This document shows, one piece after another, positions 18,222 through 27,118 of a DNA stretch of 64,000 bases. The stretch is from contig NZ_LMOP01000008.1 of the NCBI RefSeq assembly GCF_001423585.1, positions 318,950 through 382,949 of the forward strand, read 5' to 3'. This DNA is from Xanthomonas sp. Leaf148. Lineage in GTDB: Bacteria; Pseudomonadota; Gammaproteobacteria; Xanthomonadales; Xanthomonadaceae. How positions within the stretch are numbered: position 1 is the first letter of the stretch; each line of letters opens with the position of its first letter. The notes under the pieces were generated by a model. That model saw only the letters and a program-made list of their open reading frames with translations. It was not told the DNA's origin and ran no database searches. The position numbers were made by a program, and so were the translations under genes.

Positions 18222-18605
18222 TCAGGCGGCGCGCTCGGGGGGCACCTGTACCACGGTGACGGTCGGTTCGGCCGCCACTTCTTCGGCATTGTCGGCGGCA
18301 CGTTCGGCCTGTTCGGAGGCTTCCTGGGCACGGTGGGCCGTGAACAAGGCAGAGATCGTGCTGACCATCTGCAGAATCTTGGGAATGCCGCCCAGCTTGC
18401 CGGCGATGCTGCCTAGCGCGGCCTGCGGCTCGTTGCGGCCGGTCACAAAGCCCAGCCCGAAGCCGATCATCATGATGCGTGCCGGCGACCAGCCCGCACG
18501 CCAGGTCTGGCGCAGTTCACCCCAGTGCGTGCGCGTCTCCTGCGCGCGCCCTTCCACTAAAACTTCGGCGCGTTCCACGCGCTGACACAAGGTGCCGAAC
18601 TTCAT
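18222..18605 (-). CDS. Small membrane-associated protein, third gene of a YqjDEK-like triad
   Basis: The 127-residue protein has an N-terminal amphipathic helix, a short hydrophobic stretch (ARIMMIGFGLGFVTG) and a C-terminal helix rich in A and E. I recognise no named family with certainty. Its position after a DUF883-like gene and a holin-superfamily YqjE-like gene matches the place of yqjK in enteric genomes. The start ATG overlaps the stop of the upstream gene (ATGA), showing translational coupling. Confidence 0.7.
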   Translation of the reverse strand: MKFGTLCQRVERAEVLVEGRAQETRTHWGELRQTWRAGWSPARIMMIGFGLGFVTGRNEPQAALGSIAGKLGGIPKILQMVSTISALFTAHRAQEASEQAERAADNAEEVAAEPTVTVVQVPPERAA

Positions 18606-19087
18606 GACTTGCCTCCACTGGCAGTCGCTGCAGCGGTGTCGTCATCGCTGGAATCGTCGAAGATACCTAGCTTGACCAACTGACGCCGCGTTGCATTCAT
18701 GCCGGTGTGATCGAAGTAGAAGAACACCCGCCATGCCGCGATACCGGTGACCAGAAGACTGGCCAATGCAGTAAAAAACATCGCCTGAAACCACGACAAC
18801 CCGGCGCGCTGCAGCAAGGCGATGATGGCGCCTGCCAGCAACAACCATGACGACGCGCCGAACACAACGGCCACGCATGCCCACGCCAAGCCACGCCCGA
18901 ATGCACTGCGTGCCAGTTTTAGGTCGGCCGAGACCAGCCGGCGCAGGGCGCGACTGGTCTCGTGGGCCGAGCCCAGCGTTGCGCGGCCGGCAGCGCCGAC
19001 CGCGCGTACGCTTTCGTCCAGTCCCGGCGTCTCCGGACGCGCGTCTGGCGCGCCGGAACCGGCAGCTGTAGAAGCCTGATCGACCAC
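18602..19087 (-). CDS. Phage holin superfamily / YqjE-like membrane protein
   Basis: The 161-residue protein starts with GTG. It has a flexible N terminus, an amphipathic helix (RLVSADLKLARSAFG) and two strong transmembrane helices (about 65-90 and 98-122), then an acidic tail (DDSSDDDT). This is the Phage_holin_3_6 / YqjE layout; these are chromosomal membrane proteins, not phage lysis proteins. It lies 3 bases after the DUF883-like gene. The group may help membrane tethering of ribosomes or stress responses, by analogy with YqjD (inference). Confidence 0.8.
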   Translation of the reverse strand: MVDQASTAAGSGAPDARPETPGLDESVRAVGAAGRATLGSAHETSRALRRLVSADLKLARSAFGRGLAWACVAVVFGASSWLLLAGAIIALLQRAGLSWFQAMFFTALASLLVTGIAAWRVFFYFDHTGMNATRRQLVKLGIFDDSSDDDTAAATASGGKS

Positions 19088-19090
19088 GAC

Positions 19091-19453
19091 TTAGTTATCG
19101 TTGCTACGCGCAAGCTTGGCGATGACCCAGCCAGCTGCAAACGCAACGCCGAATGCGGCCAGCGGACGCTCGCGGATCAGGTCGGTGGCGCTGTCGAGCA
19201 GGTCGTTGCCCTTGGCAACCAGCACGTCCATCTGCTCCTTGGCAGCGGCGCCGCCAAACTCCGCAGCCGCCATGCCGGACAGCGCGGTGTCGGACAACTC
19301 GGCCTTGACGTTGGCACGGCCGAGCTTGAGCTCGTCGCCCGCAGCGCTGGTGGCGCCCTTGACGGCTTCACCGGCGGCGCTGGCGGCCGACTTCAGGTGG
19401 GTGCCGGCGTCGCTCAGGTTTTCCTTCAGCTGATCGGTATTGGTGGGGCTCAT
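19091..19453 (-). CDS. DUF883 / YqjD-ElaB-like protein
   Basis: The 120-residue protein is a long alpha helix rich in A, D and E with a C-terminal membrane segment (PLAAFGVAFAAGWVIAKLA) preceded by the typical RERP motif. In E. coli, YqjD and ElaB with the same features attach to the inner membrane by this C terminus and bind ribosomes in stationary phase. The ATG at 19453 has an excellent ribosome site, AAGGAG 7 nt upstream. It is first of three tightly packed genes. Confidence 0.85.
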   Translation of the reverse strand: MSPTNTDQLKENLSDAGTHLKSAASAAGEAVKGATSAAGDELKLGRANVKAELSDTALSGMAAAEFGGAAAKEQMDVLVAKGNDLLDSATDLIRERPLAAFGVAFAAGWVIAKLARSNDN

Positions 19454-19569
19454 GCGATATCTCCTTCGGTCATTGATGGCAGCCGCCACTCACGTGCGGT
19501 CGTGCAGTAGCAATAGCATCGGGGGGGTGTAGGAGGCGTTAGTGGGAGCCGCGTGCAGTGCACAGTGCG

Positions 19570-21006
19570 TCAACGCATGAGCGCGTCGTACTGCGCGTTG
19601 CCACGCAGGATGCGCACCACCAGTTGCTGCGGTTTGCGCTGGAAATTGGCACGCCAGCTGGCCAGATCCGCAAACTCGCCCACACTGCTGGCCACGATCA
19701 CATCGCCGGAAACCAGGCCGTTGGCCGCGGCGCGCCCGCCACGTTTGACCTCGCTGACCATGACCCCGGTAATGCCGGACTGACGCAGCGACTCGGGCAG
19801 GTCCACAAAGGTGGCGCCGCTCAACCGTGGGTCCAGCATGTCGCCGGTGACTGCGCGGTCCTGCTCCTTCAAGGTGGCCTTGAGCTTGAGCGGCTTGCCG
19901 TCGCGACGGATGTCCAACGTCACCGCACTGCCAACCGCCTGCAGACCCTCGTAGTTGTGCAGCGCCTCGGCGCTGTCCACGCGTTGATCGTTGGCAGCCA
20001 CGACCACGTCGCCCGGCTGCACGCCGGCTGCGGCCGCCGCAGCGCCTGGCAACACGCGTGTCACCAGAGCACCGCGCAGCGAATCCACGCCCAGGCCCTG
20101 CAGCATCTGCTGGGTGAGATTCTGGGTTTCCAGTCCGAGCGTGCCGCGCACCACCACGCCCTTGGTCACCAGTTGCTCGACCACGTTGCGCGCGAGGTTG
20201 GAGGGAATCGCCAGACCCAGGCCGATATTGCCGGCCATGCTGCCCTGCGGATTGAAGCTGGCGGTGTTGATGCCGACCAGCTGGCCTTGCAGGTTGACCA
20301 GCGCACCGCCGGAATTACCGGGATTGATCGAGGCATCGGTCTGGATGAAGTTCTGATAGCCGAGCCCGCGAATACCGCTACGTCCCACCGCCGACACGAT
20401 GCCCGAGGTGACGGTCTGGGTGAAGCCGAACGGGTTGCCGATCGCCACCACAAAGTCGCCCACGCGCAGCTGATTGCTGTCGGCCAGTTTGATGTCGGTG
20501 AGGTTGTCGGCCTTGATGCGGATCAGCGCGATGTCGGTGTCGGCATCGGAGCCGATGAAGTCGGCCTTGACCGTGCGCCCGTCGCCGAGCGTCACCTGCA
20601 CGTCGTCGGCATTTTCGATGACGTGATGGTTGGTCAGCACATACCCTTTTTGCGCATCGATGATCACGCCGGAGCCCAGCGATTCGTTGATGCGGTCCTG
20701 CGGAACCTGCGGGAACAACCGGCGCAGGATCGGGTCGTTGAAGAAGGGGTTGCGCACGCGCACCACCTGCTTGGTGTTGACGCTGACCACCGCCGGCATC
20801 GCCTGTTGCAGCATCGGTGCCAGCGAAGGCACCGGTTGCCCGGCAACGGCGGCCGGTAGCGCAGCAGCGGCCGGCAGGGTGAAGTTGGTAGCGCCGGCCG
20901 GCGCGGCGTCGGCGCGGTTGTCCAGCCACGCGTTGATACCGGTGGCGGCAAAACCGCCGAAGGCGGCGGCCAGGGAAAGCGTCAGCAAGGTGGGAAGCGG
21001 TCGCAT
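19570..21006 (-). CDS. degP: Periplasmic serine endoprotease, DegP/DegQ/MucD type
   Basis: The 478-residue protein has an N-terminal signal or anchor (MRPLPTLLTLSLAAAFGG), a trypsin-like domain with catalytic His in LTNHHVIENA, Asp in DADTDIAL and Ser in NPGNSGGALVN, then two PDZ domains (about residues 290-370 and 390-478). All triad residues are intact. Such Do proteases degrade misfolded envelope proteins and act as chaperones. The final residues (YDALMR) end a complete second PDZ. In Xanthomonas these proteases matter for stress survival and virulence in plants (known of the family). Its neighbours do not form an obvious operon with it. Confidence 0.92.
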   Translation of the reverse strand: MRPLPTLLTLSLAAAFGGFAATGINAWLDNRADAAPAGATNFTLPAAAALPAAVAGQPVPSLAPMLQQAMPAVVSVNTKQVVRVRNPFFNDPILRRLFPQVPQDRINESLGSGVIIDAQKGYVLTNHHVIENADDVQVTLGDGRTVKADFIGSDADTDIALIRIKADNLTDIKLADSNQLRVGDFVVAIGNPFGFTQTVTSGIVSAVGRSGIRGLGYQNFIQTDASINPGNSGGALVNLQGQLVGINTASFNPQGSMAGNIGLGLAIPSNLARNVVEQLVTKGVVVRGTLGLETQNLTQQMLQGLGVDSLRGALVTRVLPGAAAAAAGVQPGDVVVAANDQRVDSAEALHNYEGLQAVGSAVTLDIRRDGKPLKLKATLKEQDRAVTGDMLDPRLSGATFVDLPESLRQSGITGVMVSEVKRGGRAAANGLVSGDVIVASSVGEFADLASWRANFQRKPQQLVVRILRGNAQYDALMR

Positions 21007-21248
21007 GGAACGGATTCCGGGTTACGCGGTGGAAAGGGAATAAGGTGTCTGGCTACGTAAATCAAGCTGAACGAGAGTGCCAGCCAGCAATTTAACTGCC
21101 GGTGAAAGCGCCGCGCATGCCTTGCCGCCACTGCGTTGACAGCCCGTCGAGCCGGGCGTAGCGTCCGCTTGTTCCGATGCCTGTTCAGCATACGCATGCC
21201 ATCGCGCATCGCCCGAATTTATCGAACTGATGCCCTTAAGGAGGGTCT

Positions 21249-22088
21249 ATGAGCAACGGCAATGGTGTAACCGCAACCCTGTCCGACGCCGTCGACAGCG
21301 TCAAGAGCACCGCAACTGAGCTGACCGACACCATCGCCAGCACCACCAGCGAGGCGGTGACCAACATGCAGGAAGCGGCTGGGGTGGCAGTGGCGGAGGT
21401 CAAGACGCGCGTCGCCAAGGCCCGCAAGGCGGTGGTCAAGGCCGAAAAGAACGTGGTCAGCAAGGCTAGCGAGGCGGCGAGTGCGGTCAAGCGCAGCGTG
21501 GCCAAGACCAAGCGCTCGCTCACCGCGACCAAGGACGCTGCGAAAGACAAGCTGACGGCGACCAAGGATGCGGCCAAGCAGAAGCTGCTCTCCACCAAAG
21601 ATGCGGCCAAGCAAAAGCTGACATCGACCAAAGATGCCGCCAAGCAGAAGTTGAGCAGCACCAGCGCCGCGGCCAAGAAAAAGATCTCCGATACCAAGGC
21701 CAACACCAAGCAGAAGCTGGAAACCGCCAAGGCCAACGCCAAGGCCGAGGCGGCGGCGCTGAGCGCCAAGACCGCCGCAAAGAGCGCGGCACGCAAGACC
21801 GCCGTGGCAACGGTGAGCGCGCGCACGGCCGCGAAGAAGGCCGCGGCCAAATCGGCGTCGCTGAAGAAGTCGGTCGCCAAAGGCATCGCCAAGAAAGCAC
21901 CGGTCGCCAAGCAGGCCGCAACCAAGCAAGCCGCAGTGAAAAAGGCCCCGTTGAAGAAGGCAGTGACCAAGACCGCATTGAAGAAGGCGGCCAAGGTCAC
22001 CAAGACCCCGGCAACGCGCGCAGTGGCCAAGACCACCGCCGCCCGCAAGGCCGTCGGCAAGAAGGCGGTCAAGCGCGTCACGCGCTGA
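21249..22088 (+). CDS. Lysine/alanine-rich histone H1-like repeat protein
   Basis: The 279-residue protein contains no recognisable enzyme domain. Residues 1-60 are acidic to neutral and phasin-like (SDAVDSVKSTATELTDTIAS). From about residue 95 an 11-residue unit of the form TKDAAKQKLxS is repeated in tandem at least four times. The last 130 residues are lysine/alanine blocks (KKA, AKK) like eukaryotic H1 tails and AlgP-type bacterial proteins. It should bind DNA or polyanions through its basic tail. The ribosome site TAAGGAGG is near ideal, suggesting high expression. It is followed by a strong terminator and is transcribed alone. Confidence 0.85.
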   Translation: MSNGNGVTATLSDAVDSVKSTATELTDTIASTTSEAVTNMQEAAGVAVAEVKTRVAKARKAVVKAEKNVVSKASEAASAVKRSVAKTKRSLTATKDAAKDKLTATKDAAKQKLLSTKDAAKQKLTSTKDAAKQKLSSTSAAAKKKISDTKANTKQKLETAKANAKAEAAALSAKTAAKSAARKTAVATVSARTAAKKAAAKSASLKKSVAKGIAKKAPVAKQAATKQAAVKKAPLKKAVTKTALKKAAKVTKTPATRAVAKTTAARKAVGKKAVKRVTR

Positions 22089-22183
22089 CGGCTGAGGGCG
22101 TCATTGAGTGGCGCCGCTCGTGCTGGAAGCGCGGATGTGCGCTACACGTTGAGATGTGCGTAGACGTTGAAACGTATCGAGAG

Positions 22184-22216
22184 AGGCCGGCGCTGTCGTA
22201 CAGCGTCGGCCTTTTT
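22184..22216 (+). terminator. Intrinsic terminator of the H1-like gene
   Basis: A 12-bp stem, AGGCCGGCGCTG at 22184-22195 with CAGCGTCGGCCT at 22201-22212 (one mismatch), has a 5-base loop and is followed by TTTTT. It lies about 95 bases past the stop codon. Confidence 0.85.
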
Positions 22217-22225
22217 CATGCGTTT

Positions 22226-22905
22226 GCGTTGCTCCAGCTGCGTGTTGCTCTAACTGCGTGTTGCTCTAACTGCGTGTTGCATCCAACTGCACGAGGCTGC
22301 GCACGTACCCTCATCCACCCCTTCGGGGCACCTTCTCCCGGTGGGAGAAGGGAAGTGCGCTTGAGCCCCTCTCCTGCGGGAGAGGGGTTGGGGTGAGGGT
22401 ACGCAGCGAAGCGCTCCAGGTGTTTCGACTGCAGCTTGCGTTGCTCCAGCTGCGTGTTGCTTCCAACTGCACAAGGCTGCGCACGTACCCTCATCCGCCC
22501 CTTCGGGGCACCTTCTCCCGGTGGGAGAAGGGAACTGCGCTTGAGCCCCTCTCCTGCGGGAGAGGGGTTGGGGTGAGGGTAGGCAGCGAAGCGCTCCAGA
22601 TGCTTCGACTGCAGCTCGTGTTGTTCCGGCTGCGTGTTGCTCCAGCTGCACGATGCTGCGCACGCACCCTCATCCGCCCCTGCGGGGCACCTTCTCCCGG
22701 TGGGAGAAGGGACGTGCGCTTGAGCCCCTCTCCTGCGGGAGAGGGGTTGGGGTGAGGGTAGGCAGCGAAGCGCTCCAGGTGTTTCGACTGCAGCTTGCGT
22801 TGCTCCAGCTGCGTGTTGCTTCCAACTGCACAAGGCTGTGCACGTACCCTCATCCGCCCCTGCGGGGCACCTTCTCCCGGTGGGAGAAGGGAAGTGCGTA
22901 GGCTT
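22226..22905. repeat. Array of about 180-bp direct repeats carrying hairpins
   Basis: A unit of 179-180 bases is repeated three times, with a partial fourth copy cut short in its second half (unit starts near 22261, 22441, 22620 and 22799). Each full unit has a short GTTGCTCCAGCTGCGTG start, an imperfect palindrome CTTCTCCCGGTGGGAGAAG, a perfect hairpin CCCCTCTCCTGCGGGAGAGG, then GGTGAGGGTAGGCAGCGAAG. The first copy also has a 16-base TGCGTGTTGCTCTAAC duplication. Open frames across it are repeat artefacts. Single units of the same type occur near 12456-12600 and 53345-53475. Confidence 0.85.
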
Positions 22906-22915
22906 CGTCTCGCAC

Positions 22916-23578
22916 CTACTCGATCCCGTCAACCAACTGCTCGGCGCCCTTGCGAATGCCTGCCTTCGCCGCGTCATACGCGCCCAGGCTGGCCTTGATG
23001 TTCATTGCGCTGGGATATTGCTTCTCGACATAAGCGGCGAGCAGACGATCGCTTTTCGCATCGAAAATCTCCACCGCATAGCTGACCGAGCCGGAGAACG
23101 CGCCCTCCTTGCCGCGTGCGGCCTGCACCGCGTTGTACGAACCGCCGCCCAGATCCACCTTCATGATGGTACCCAGTACGCGCTTGCTGGGCTTGGCGCC
23201 GGTCAGGGTGATGCGGACGCGCAAGGTGTCGCGATCAGCCGATGTCGTCGGGCGCCAGCGCCGCGCGATGGCGTTGCCAAATTCCTGCTGCATGACGTCG
23301 GCCAACATGCGCTTGTCCTGCTCTGGCACGTTGTCGAACTGCGCATCCGGTCCGCGGTAAACGGCGACGGGCTCGACGATCGCTGTGCGGTAGTGCGTCC
23401 AATCCACGTCGCTGTGATACGCATACGGCATGCGGTCGCCGCGGCTGCCGTCATGCGGGCGTAGATAACTGGACGAAGGCAATTGGCTATATGGCATGGG
23501 GCGGGTGCTGGCGCAGCCGACCAGGGTGATGCCGACAACGGCAAGCGTGCAGCAACGGGCGAAGGAACGAACGGACAT
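22916..23578 (-). CDS. DUF3313 lipoprotein
   Basis: The 220-residue protein has a lipoprotein signal (hydrophobic run ending TLVGC, Cys22) and a DUF3313 domain. Features include RTAIVEPVAVYRG in the first third, a DALADVMQQEF-like helix (DKRMLADVMQQEF) and a conserved late strand VSYAVEIFDAKSDRLLAAY. Function is unknown; members are outer-membrane or periplasmic lipoproteins. It ends directly beside the 180-bp repeat array. Confidence 0.85.
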   Translation of the reverse strand: MSVRSFARCCTLAVVGITLVGCASTRPMPYSQLPSSSYLRPHDGSRGDRMPYAYHSDVDWTHYRTAIVEPVAVYRGPDAQFDNVPEQDKRMLADVMQQEFGNAIARRWRPTTSADRDTLRVRITLTGAKPSKRVLGTIMKVDLGGGSYNAVQAARGKEGAFSGSVSYAVEIFDAKSDRLLAAYVEKQYPSAMNIKASLGAYDAAKAGIRKGAEQLVDGIE

Positions 23579-24229
23579 GAAAACGGCCTATAAGGGATTT
23601 AAACGATGGGGCAACAGCACGTGCGCGCATGCTCAATGCAGCAGACAACGCAGCAGCGCCAGTGCAAATGCCGCACTCGCGGAAGTGAACAACACGCTGC
23701 GTGTGGCTCGACGTTGCAGACGGCGTATCTGGCGCGCGCTGCGGATATCCGGCAACGCGCACCAGATGTCGCGGTTGCGCGTGCCGGTGCGGCCGCAGCG
23801 AAATTCCGTCGCCGGGACCAACGTAGTGGTAGACGCGATCACGCTGTCGTTGGCCGCGGTTTGCATGGCCAATTGCGACAGCACGGTTGGAGCGCGTGGG
23901 GTGGAGCGGGTCGAGCGAATCATCACCATGCATCCTGGATGCGTGCGGTGAGTGCACTCTAAGTAGGCAGGTTTAGAAAGTTATTGGAAGCGAGCAGAAC
24001 GCCGCTAACATCGCGCCTGGTCTATTGGCGCGATCACCAAAACCAGTGCGCGCCCACCAGATGGGCGCGGTGATCTACAACCGGCGATAGCGTTGTGTGC
24101 TGCGTCCGGCAGTGCTGTTTTGCTGGCTCGATCCCGATCATCTCGCGCACGGAATCGGCAAAGACCAAGCATGCATCCCGCTTTCGATACGCCGTCCACA
24201 CTCGCGTGGCAGCCGCCTGCCAGGTTGTT
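23579..24229. other. Intergenic region with two hairpins
   Basis: No credible gene was found in 650 bases. A 98-residue minus frame at 23633-23929 lacks a ribosome site and any family resemblance. Two dyads sit just downstream of the histidine kinase gene: TCGCGCC/GGCGCGA (24011-24033) and CGCGCCCA/TGGGCGCG (24049-24069). They may end the kinase transcript on the minus strand. Confidence 0.4.
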
Positions 24230-25420
24230 TCAGTTGTTCTTGGCAGTCGGCGCGCCATCGCCGGCAAACACCGTGCGGACACACAGGCCGCGTCCTTCGT
24301 TGCCTTCGCAGGTTTCGATCGTCGCGCCATGCAGGCGCGCAATGCCCGCCACCAACGACAGCCCGATCCCGCTGCCCTGCACCTCGCTGCCCGGCACACG
24401 ATAAAAGCGATCGAAAATGGATGCATGTGCGGACTCCGGCACACCCGGGCCGTCGTCGCTCACCTGCACGAACGGGTGCAGCACATCGGCACGCAGGCAG
24501 TAGCCGCAACTGATTTCCACCGTGCCACGGCTGCGCCCGTAGCGGATGGCGTTGTCGACCAGATTGCGGATCAGGATGCCCACCGCATCCACATCGCAGC
24601 GCACCAGACACGGCGATGCCTCCACATGCAGATTGATCTGGCGCGCGTCGGCCTGCACGCTGAATTCGTCCAGTACATGCGAAATCAGTTCGCCCATCTC
24701 CACTTGGTGATAGGCAGCCGAACTAATGCCGGCATCCAGTCGCGCCAGATCCAGTAACTGCTCGGCCAGGCGGTTGCTGCGGCGCGCGGTCTCCAGCAGC
24801 TGACGCAGCGCGGCGTCCTTGGCCTCCAGCGTGGGCGCTCGCAGGGCAACTTCTGCATAGGCGTGCAGCGCCGACAGTGGCGTGCGCAACTCGTGTGCGG
24901 CATCGGCTACGAAGTCGCGCTCGGCCTGCACCGCTTTTTCGACACGTGCCAACAGGGTGTTGAAGGAAGCGATCAGTGGGCGGATTTCATCGGGTACCTG
25001 ATCCAGCGGCACCGGTTCGGTTTCAAGCCCGGTGCGCTGTGCGATGGCGCACGAAATGCTGCGTAACGGTCGCAGCGAGGTACGCACCGCCCACCACACC
25101 AACAGGCCAAGAATGCCCAGCTGCAGGGTGTTGAGCACCATCGCAATCAGGGTCTGCTTGAAGCTTATGCGCGAGGAGGCATTGCCGAGCGGGGTATCGA
25201 TGTCCGCGCCGTTGGATGCCGTTGCGGGTGTGTCGAAGTGGTGCTGCAGCGCATCGGGCAAGGTGCTGACCAAGCGGTCGCCGAGCAGATTGAGTTCCTG
25301 CTCGACCACGCTGTGATGGCCCTGGGTGACCAGCGCAATCAGAATCCATAGCGACGTCGACCAGCTCAGCAGAACGATGGCGGTCAGCGCCGCCAGCATG
25401 CGCGCCTGCAAGGATTTCAT
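24230..25420 (-). CDS. Sensor histidine kinase, EnvZ/QseC class
   Basis: The 396-residue protein has two transmembrane helices (about 8-30 and 93-115) flanking a short periplasmic loop. A HAMP-like linker, a HisKA domain with FVADAAHELRTPLSALH (phospho-His near residue 177) and a HATPase domain with NLVDNAIRYG (N box), VSDDGPGVP (G1), FYRV (F) and GSGIGLSL (G2) follow. All boxes are intact. The signal is unknown. It overlaps its response-regulator gene by 4 bases (ATGA), so the pair is co-translated. Confidence 0.9.
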   Translation of the reverse strand: MKSLQARMLAALTAIVLLSWSTSLWILIALVTQGHHSVVEQELNLLGDRLVSTLPDALQHHFDTPATASNGADIDTPLGNASSRISFKQTLIAMVLNTLQLGILGLLVWWAVRTSLRPLRSISCAIAQRTGLETEPVPLDQVPDEIRPLIASFNTLLARVEKAVQAERDFVADAAHELRTPLSALHAYAEVALRAPTLEAKDAALRQLLETARRSNRLAEQLLDLARLDAGISSAAYHQVEMGELISHVLDEFSVQADARQINLHVEASPCLVRCDVDAVGILIRNLVDNAIRYGRSRGTVEISCGYCLRADVLHPFVQVSDDGPGVPESAHASIFDRFYRVPGSEVQGSGIGLSLVAGIARLHGATIETCEGNEGRGLCVRTVFAGDGAPTAKNN

Positions 25421-26082
25421 TCGGGCGCCTTGCCGACCATATAGCCCTGGCCGTAGACGGTGGAAATCAGCTGGTCGCCCAGTTTGCGCCGCAACTGATG
25501 CACATACACCGCAATCATGTTGCTGCCGCCTTCCGACGGGCCGCCATACACGCCTTCTTCCAGCTGGTCCTTGGTGACCACGCGTCCGGCACGTTCCATC
25601 AATGCCAGCAGCAAGCGATATTCATGCGCGCTCAACGCCACCCAGGTACCGGCGCGGGTGACCTTGCGGCTGCTCGGATCCACGCAGACATCGCCCTGGT
25701 TGAGCACCGGCACCACGCGGCCCTGGCTGCGGCGGGTGATCGCGCGCAGCCGCGCCATCAGCTCGTCGAACTGGAAGGGCTTGACCAGGTAATCATCGGC
25801 GCCGGCATCCAGCCCGCGGATGCGGTCGGTGAGCTGGCCGCGCGCGGTCAAGGCAATCACCGGGGTGGCGTCGTAGTGGCTGCGCATGAAGCGGATCACC
25901 GTCAGCCCGGATTCGCCGGGCAGGCCGATATCCAGCAGCACCGCGGTGTAGCGGTGATCCACCAGCGCGGTCTTGGCCGCGTTGGCACTGCCGACATGGT
26001 CGATGGTCCAGCTCTGCTGGCGTACGCCGTCGCAGATGGCATTGGCCAACATGGTGTCGTCTTCGACAAGGAGCAGGTGCAT
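25417..26082 (-). CDS. Response regulator, OmpR/PhoB family
   Basis: The 221-residue regulator has a receiver domain with EDD near residue 7, phospho-acceptor Asp51 in LLDIGLPGESG, Thr in ALTAR and Lys in LVKPFQF. A winged-helix DNA-binding domain follows (ALSAHEYRLLLALMERAGRV and VYVHQLRRKLG, ending GQGYMVG). It resembles the QseB/PmrA subgroup. The start at 26082 is where the receiver begins; the frame opens at 26124. It is the first gene of the pair with the kinase at 24230-25420. Confidence 0.9.
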   Translation of the reverse strand: MHLLLVEDDTMLANAICDGVRQQSWTIDHVGSANAAKTALVDHRYTAVLLDIGLPGESGLTVIRFMRSHYDATPVIALTARGQLTDRIRGLDAGADDYLVKPFQFDELMARLRAITRRSQGRVVPVLNQGDVCVDPSSRKVTRAGTWVALSAHEYRLLLALMERAGRVVTKDQLEEGVYGGPSEGGSNMIAVYVHQLRRKLGDQLISTVYGQGYMVGKAPE

Positions 26083-26230
26083 ATAGGGTCCGCCGGGTAT
26101 CGGGCAATCCGAGATCCGCAGCACTGTCGAAGATGCGCGTTAGGGAAATATTAGTGCATGCCCCGTCCGGCGCGGTTGCGTACCCGATGGGCGGCCGGCA
26201 CGCCCGGGGGCGCTTGGGCCGGCGGTTAGC

Positions 26231-27118
26231 TCAGCGCTGCAGGATCGCGCGCAGCGCCGGCTCCAGTTGCGGGTACTGGAAGCGGAATCCGGCGTCGAGC
26301 GCGCGCTGCGGCAGCACGCGCTGGCTGATCAGCAGCAGGTCGGCCATTTCGCCGAAGCCCAGCCGCAGCAGCCCGGCCGGCAGCGCCAGCAGCGCCGGGC
26401 GGTGCAGCACCTTGGCCAGGGTGCGCGCGAACTCGGCATTGCTGGCCGGGTTGGGCGCGGTGGCGTTGTAGGCGCCGGGCTGGCCGTGCTGCAGCAGCCA
26501 GACCAGCAGCGCCACCATGTCGGCACGGTGGATCCAGCTCATCCAGTGCCGGCCGTTGCCGAACGGCCCGCCGCCGCCCAGCTGAAACGCCGGCAGCATG
26601 CGTGCCAGCGCGCCGCCATCGCGGTCCAGCACGATGCCGGTACGCACCCAGCTCACGCGTGGGCCAAGCGTGCCGATGCGGGCGGCTTCCGCTTCCCAGT
26701 CGCGGCACAGCAGCGCCGAAAAGTCGTCGCCCGCGGCATCTGCTTCGGTCAACACCGTGTCGCCGCGCTCGCCGTAATAGCCCACCGCCGAACCGGAGAT
26801 CAGCACTGACGGCCGCTGCTCGGGTGCCTGCTGCGCCATCCAGTCGTGCAGTTGGCGGGTGATGCCCAGCCGCGAATCGCGAAAGCGTTGCTTGCGCGTA
26901 TCGGTCCAGCGGCCGGCGGCCAGCGGTTCGCCGGCCAGGTTGATGACGGCCTCGGCCTGCACCCCGTCCAGCGCGTCGACAGCGGTCACGCCGGGTAGGG
27001 TGCGGCTGGCGCGACGGGTGTCGCGCGTCAGCACGCTGACCTGATGGCCGGCGTGCAGCAGCGCGGAGCACAAAGCCTGGCCGATGAAGCCGGTGCCGCC
27101 GGTGATGAGCAAGCGCAT
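26231..27118 (-). CDS. TIGR01777-family NAD(P)-binding epimerase (YfcH-like)
   Basis: The 295-residue protein opens with the Rossmann motif LLITGGTGFIG at residues 3-13. The family marks are VINLAGEPLAAGRW, the SGSAVGYYGERG catalytic region, MSWIHRADM and a C-terminal DUF1731-type tail (GLRLGFGEMADLLLISQRVLP). It belongs to the extended short-chain dehydrogenase/epimerases, whose substrate is unknown; the E. coli homologue is YfcH. The ATG at 27118 follows AGGA. It is transcribed toward the response regulator but 148 bases away. Confidence 0.88.
   Translation of the reverse strand: MRLLITGGTGFIGQALCSALLHAGHQVSVLTRDTRRASRTLPGVTAVDALDGVQAEAVINLAGEPLAAGRWTDTRKQRFRDSRLGITRQLHDWMAQQAPEQRPSVLISGSAVGYYGERGDTVLTEADAAGDDFSALLCRDWEAEAARIGTLGPRVSWVRTGIVLDRDGGALARMLPAFQLGGGGPFGNGRHWMSWIHRADMVALLVWLLQHGQPGAYNATAPNPASNAEFARTLAKVLHRPALLALPAGLLRLGFGEMADLLLISQRVLPQRALDAGFRFQYPQLEPALRAILQR

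Noticed and set aside
18602..19087. Prophage lysis gene
   Set aside because: It is holin-superfamily by topology only; no endolysin, tail or capsid gene is nearby, and its neighbours match the chromosomal yqjDE group.
21249..22088. Antisense frames over the H1-like gene (cysteine/leucine-rich)
   Set aside because: They mirror the AAG/GCC repeats of the real gene and have no starts with ribosome sites.
22226..22905. CRISPR array
   Set aside because: The repeats are 180 bases long with no short repeat and unique spacer pattern, and no cas genes occur nearby. It is a long tandem repeat.
23633..23929. 98-residue minus-strand gene
   Set aside because: No ribosome site or family resemblance, and both strands show equally long frames here.
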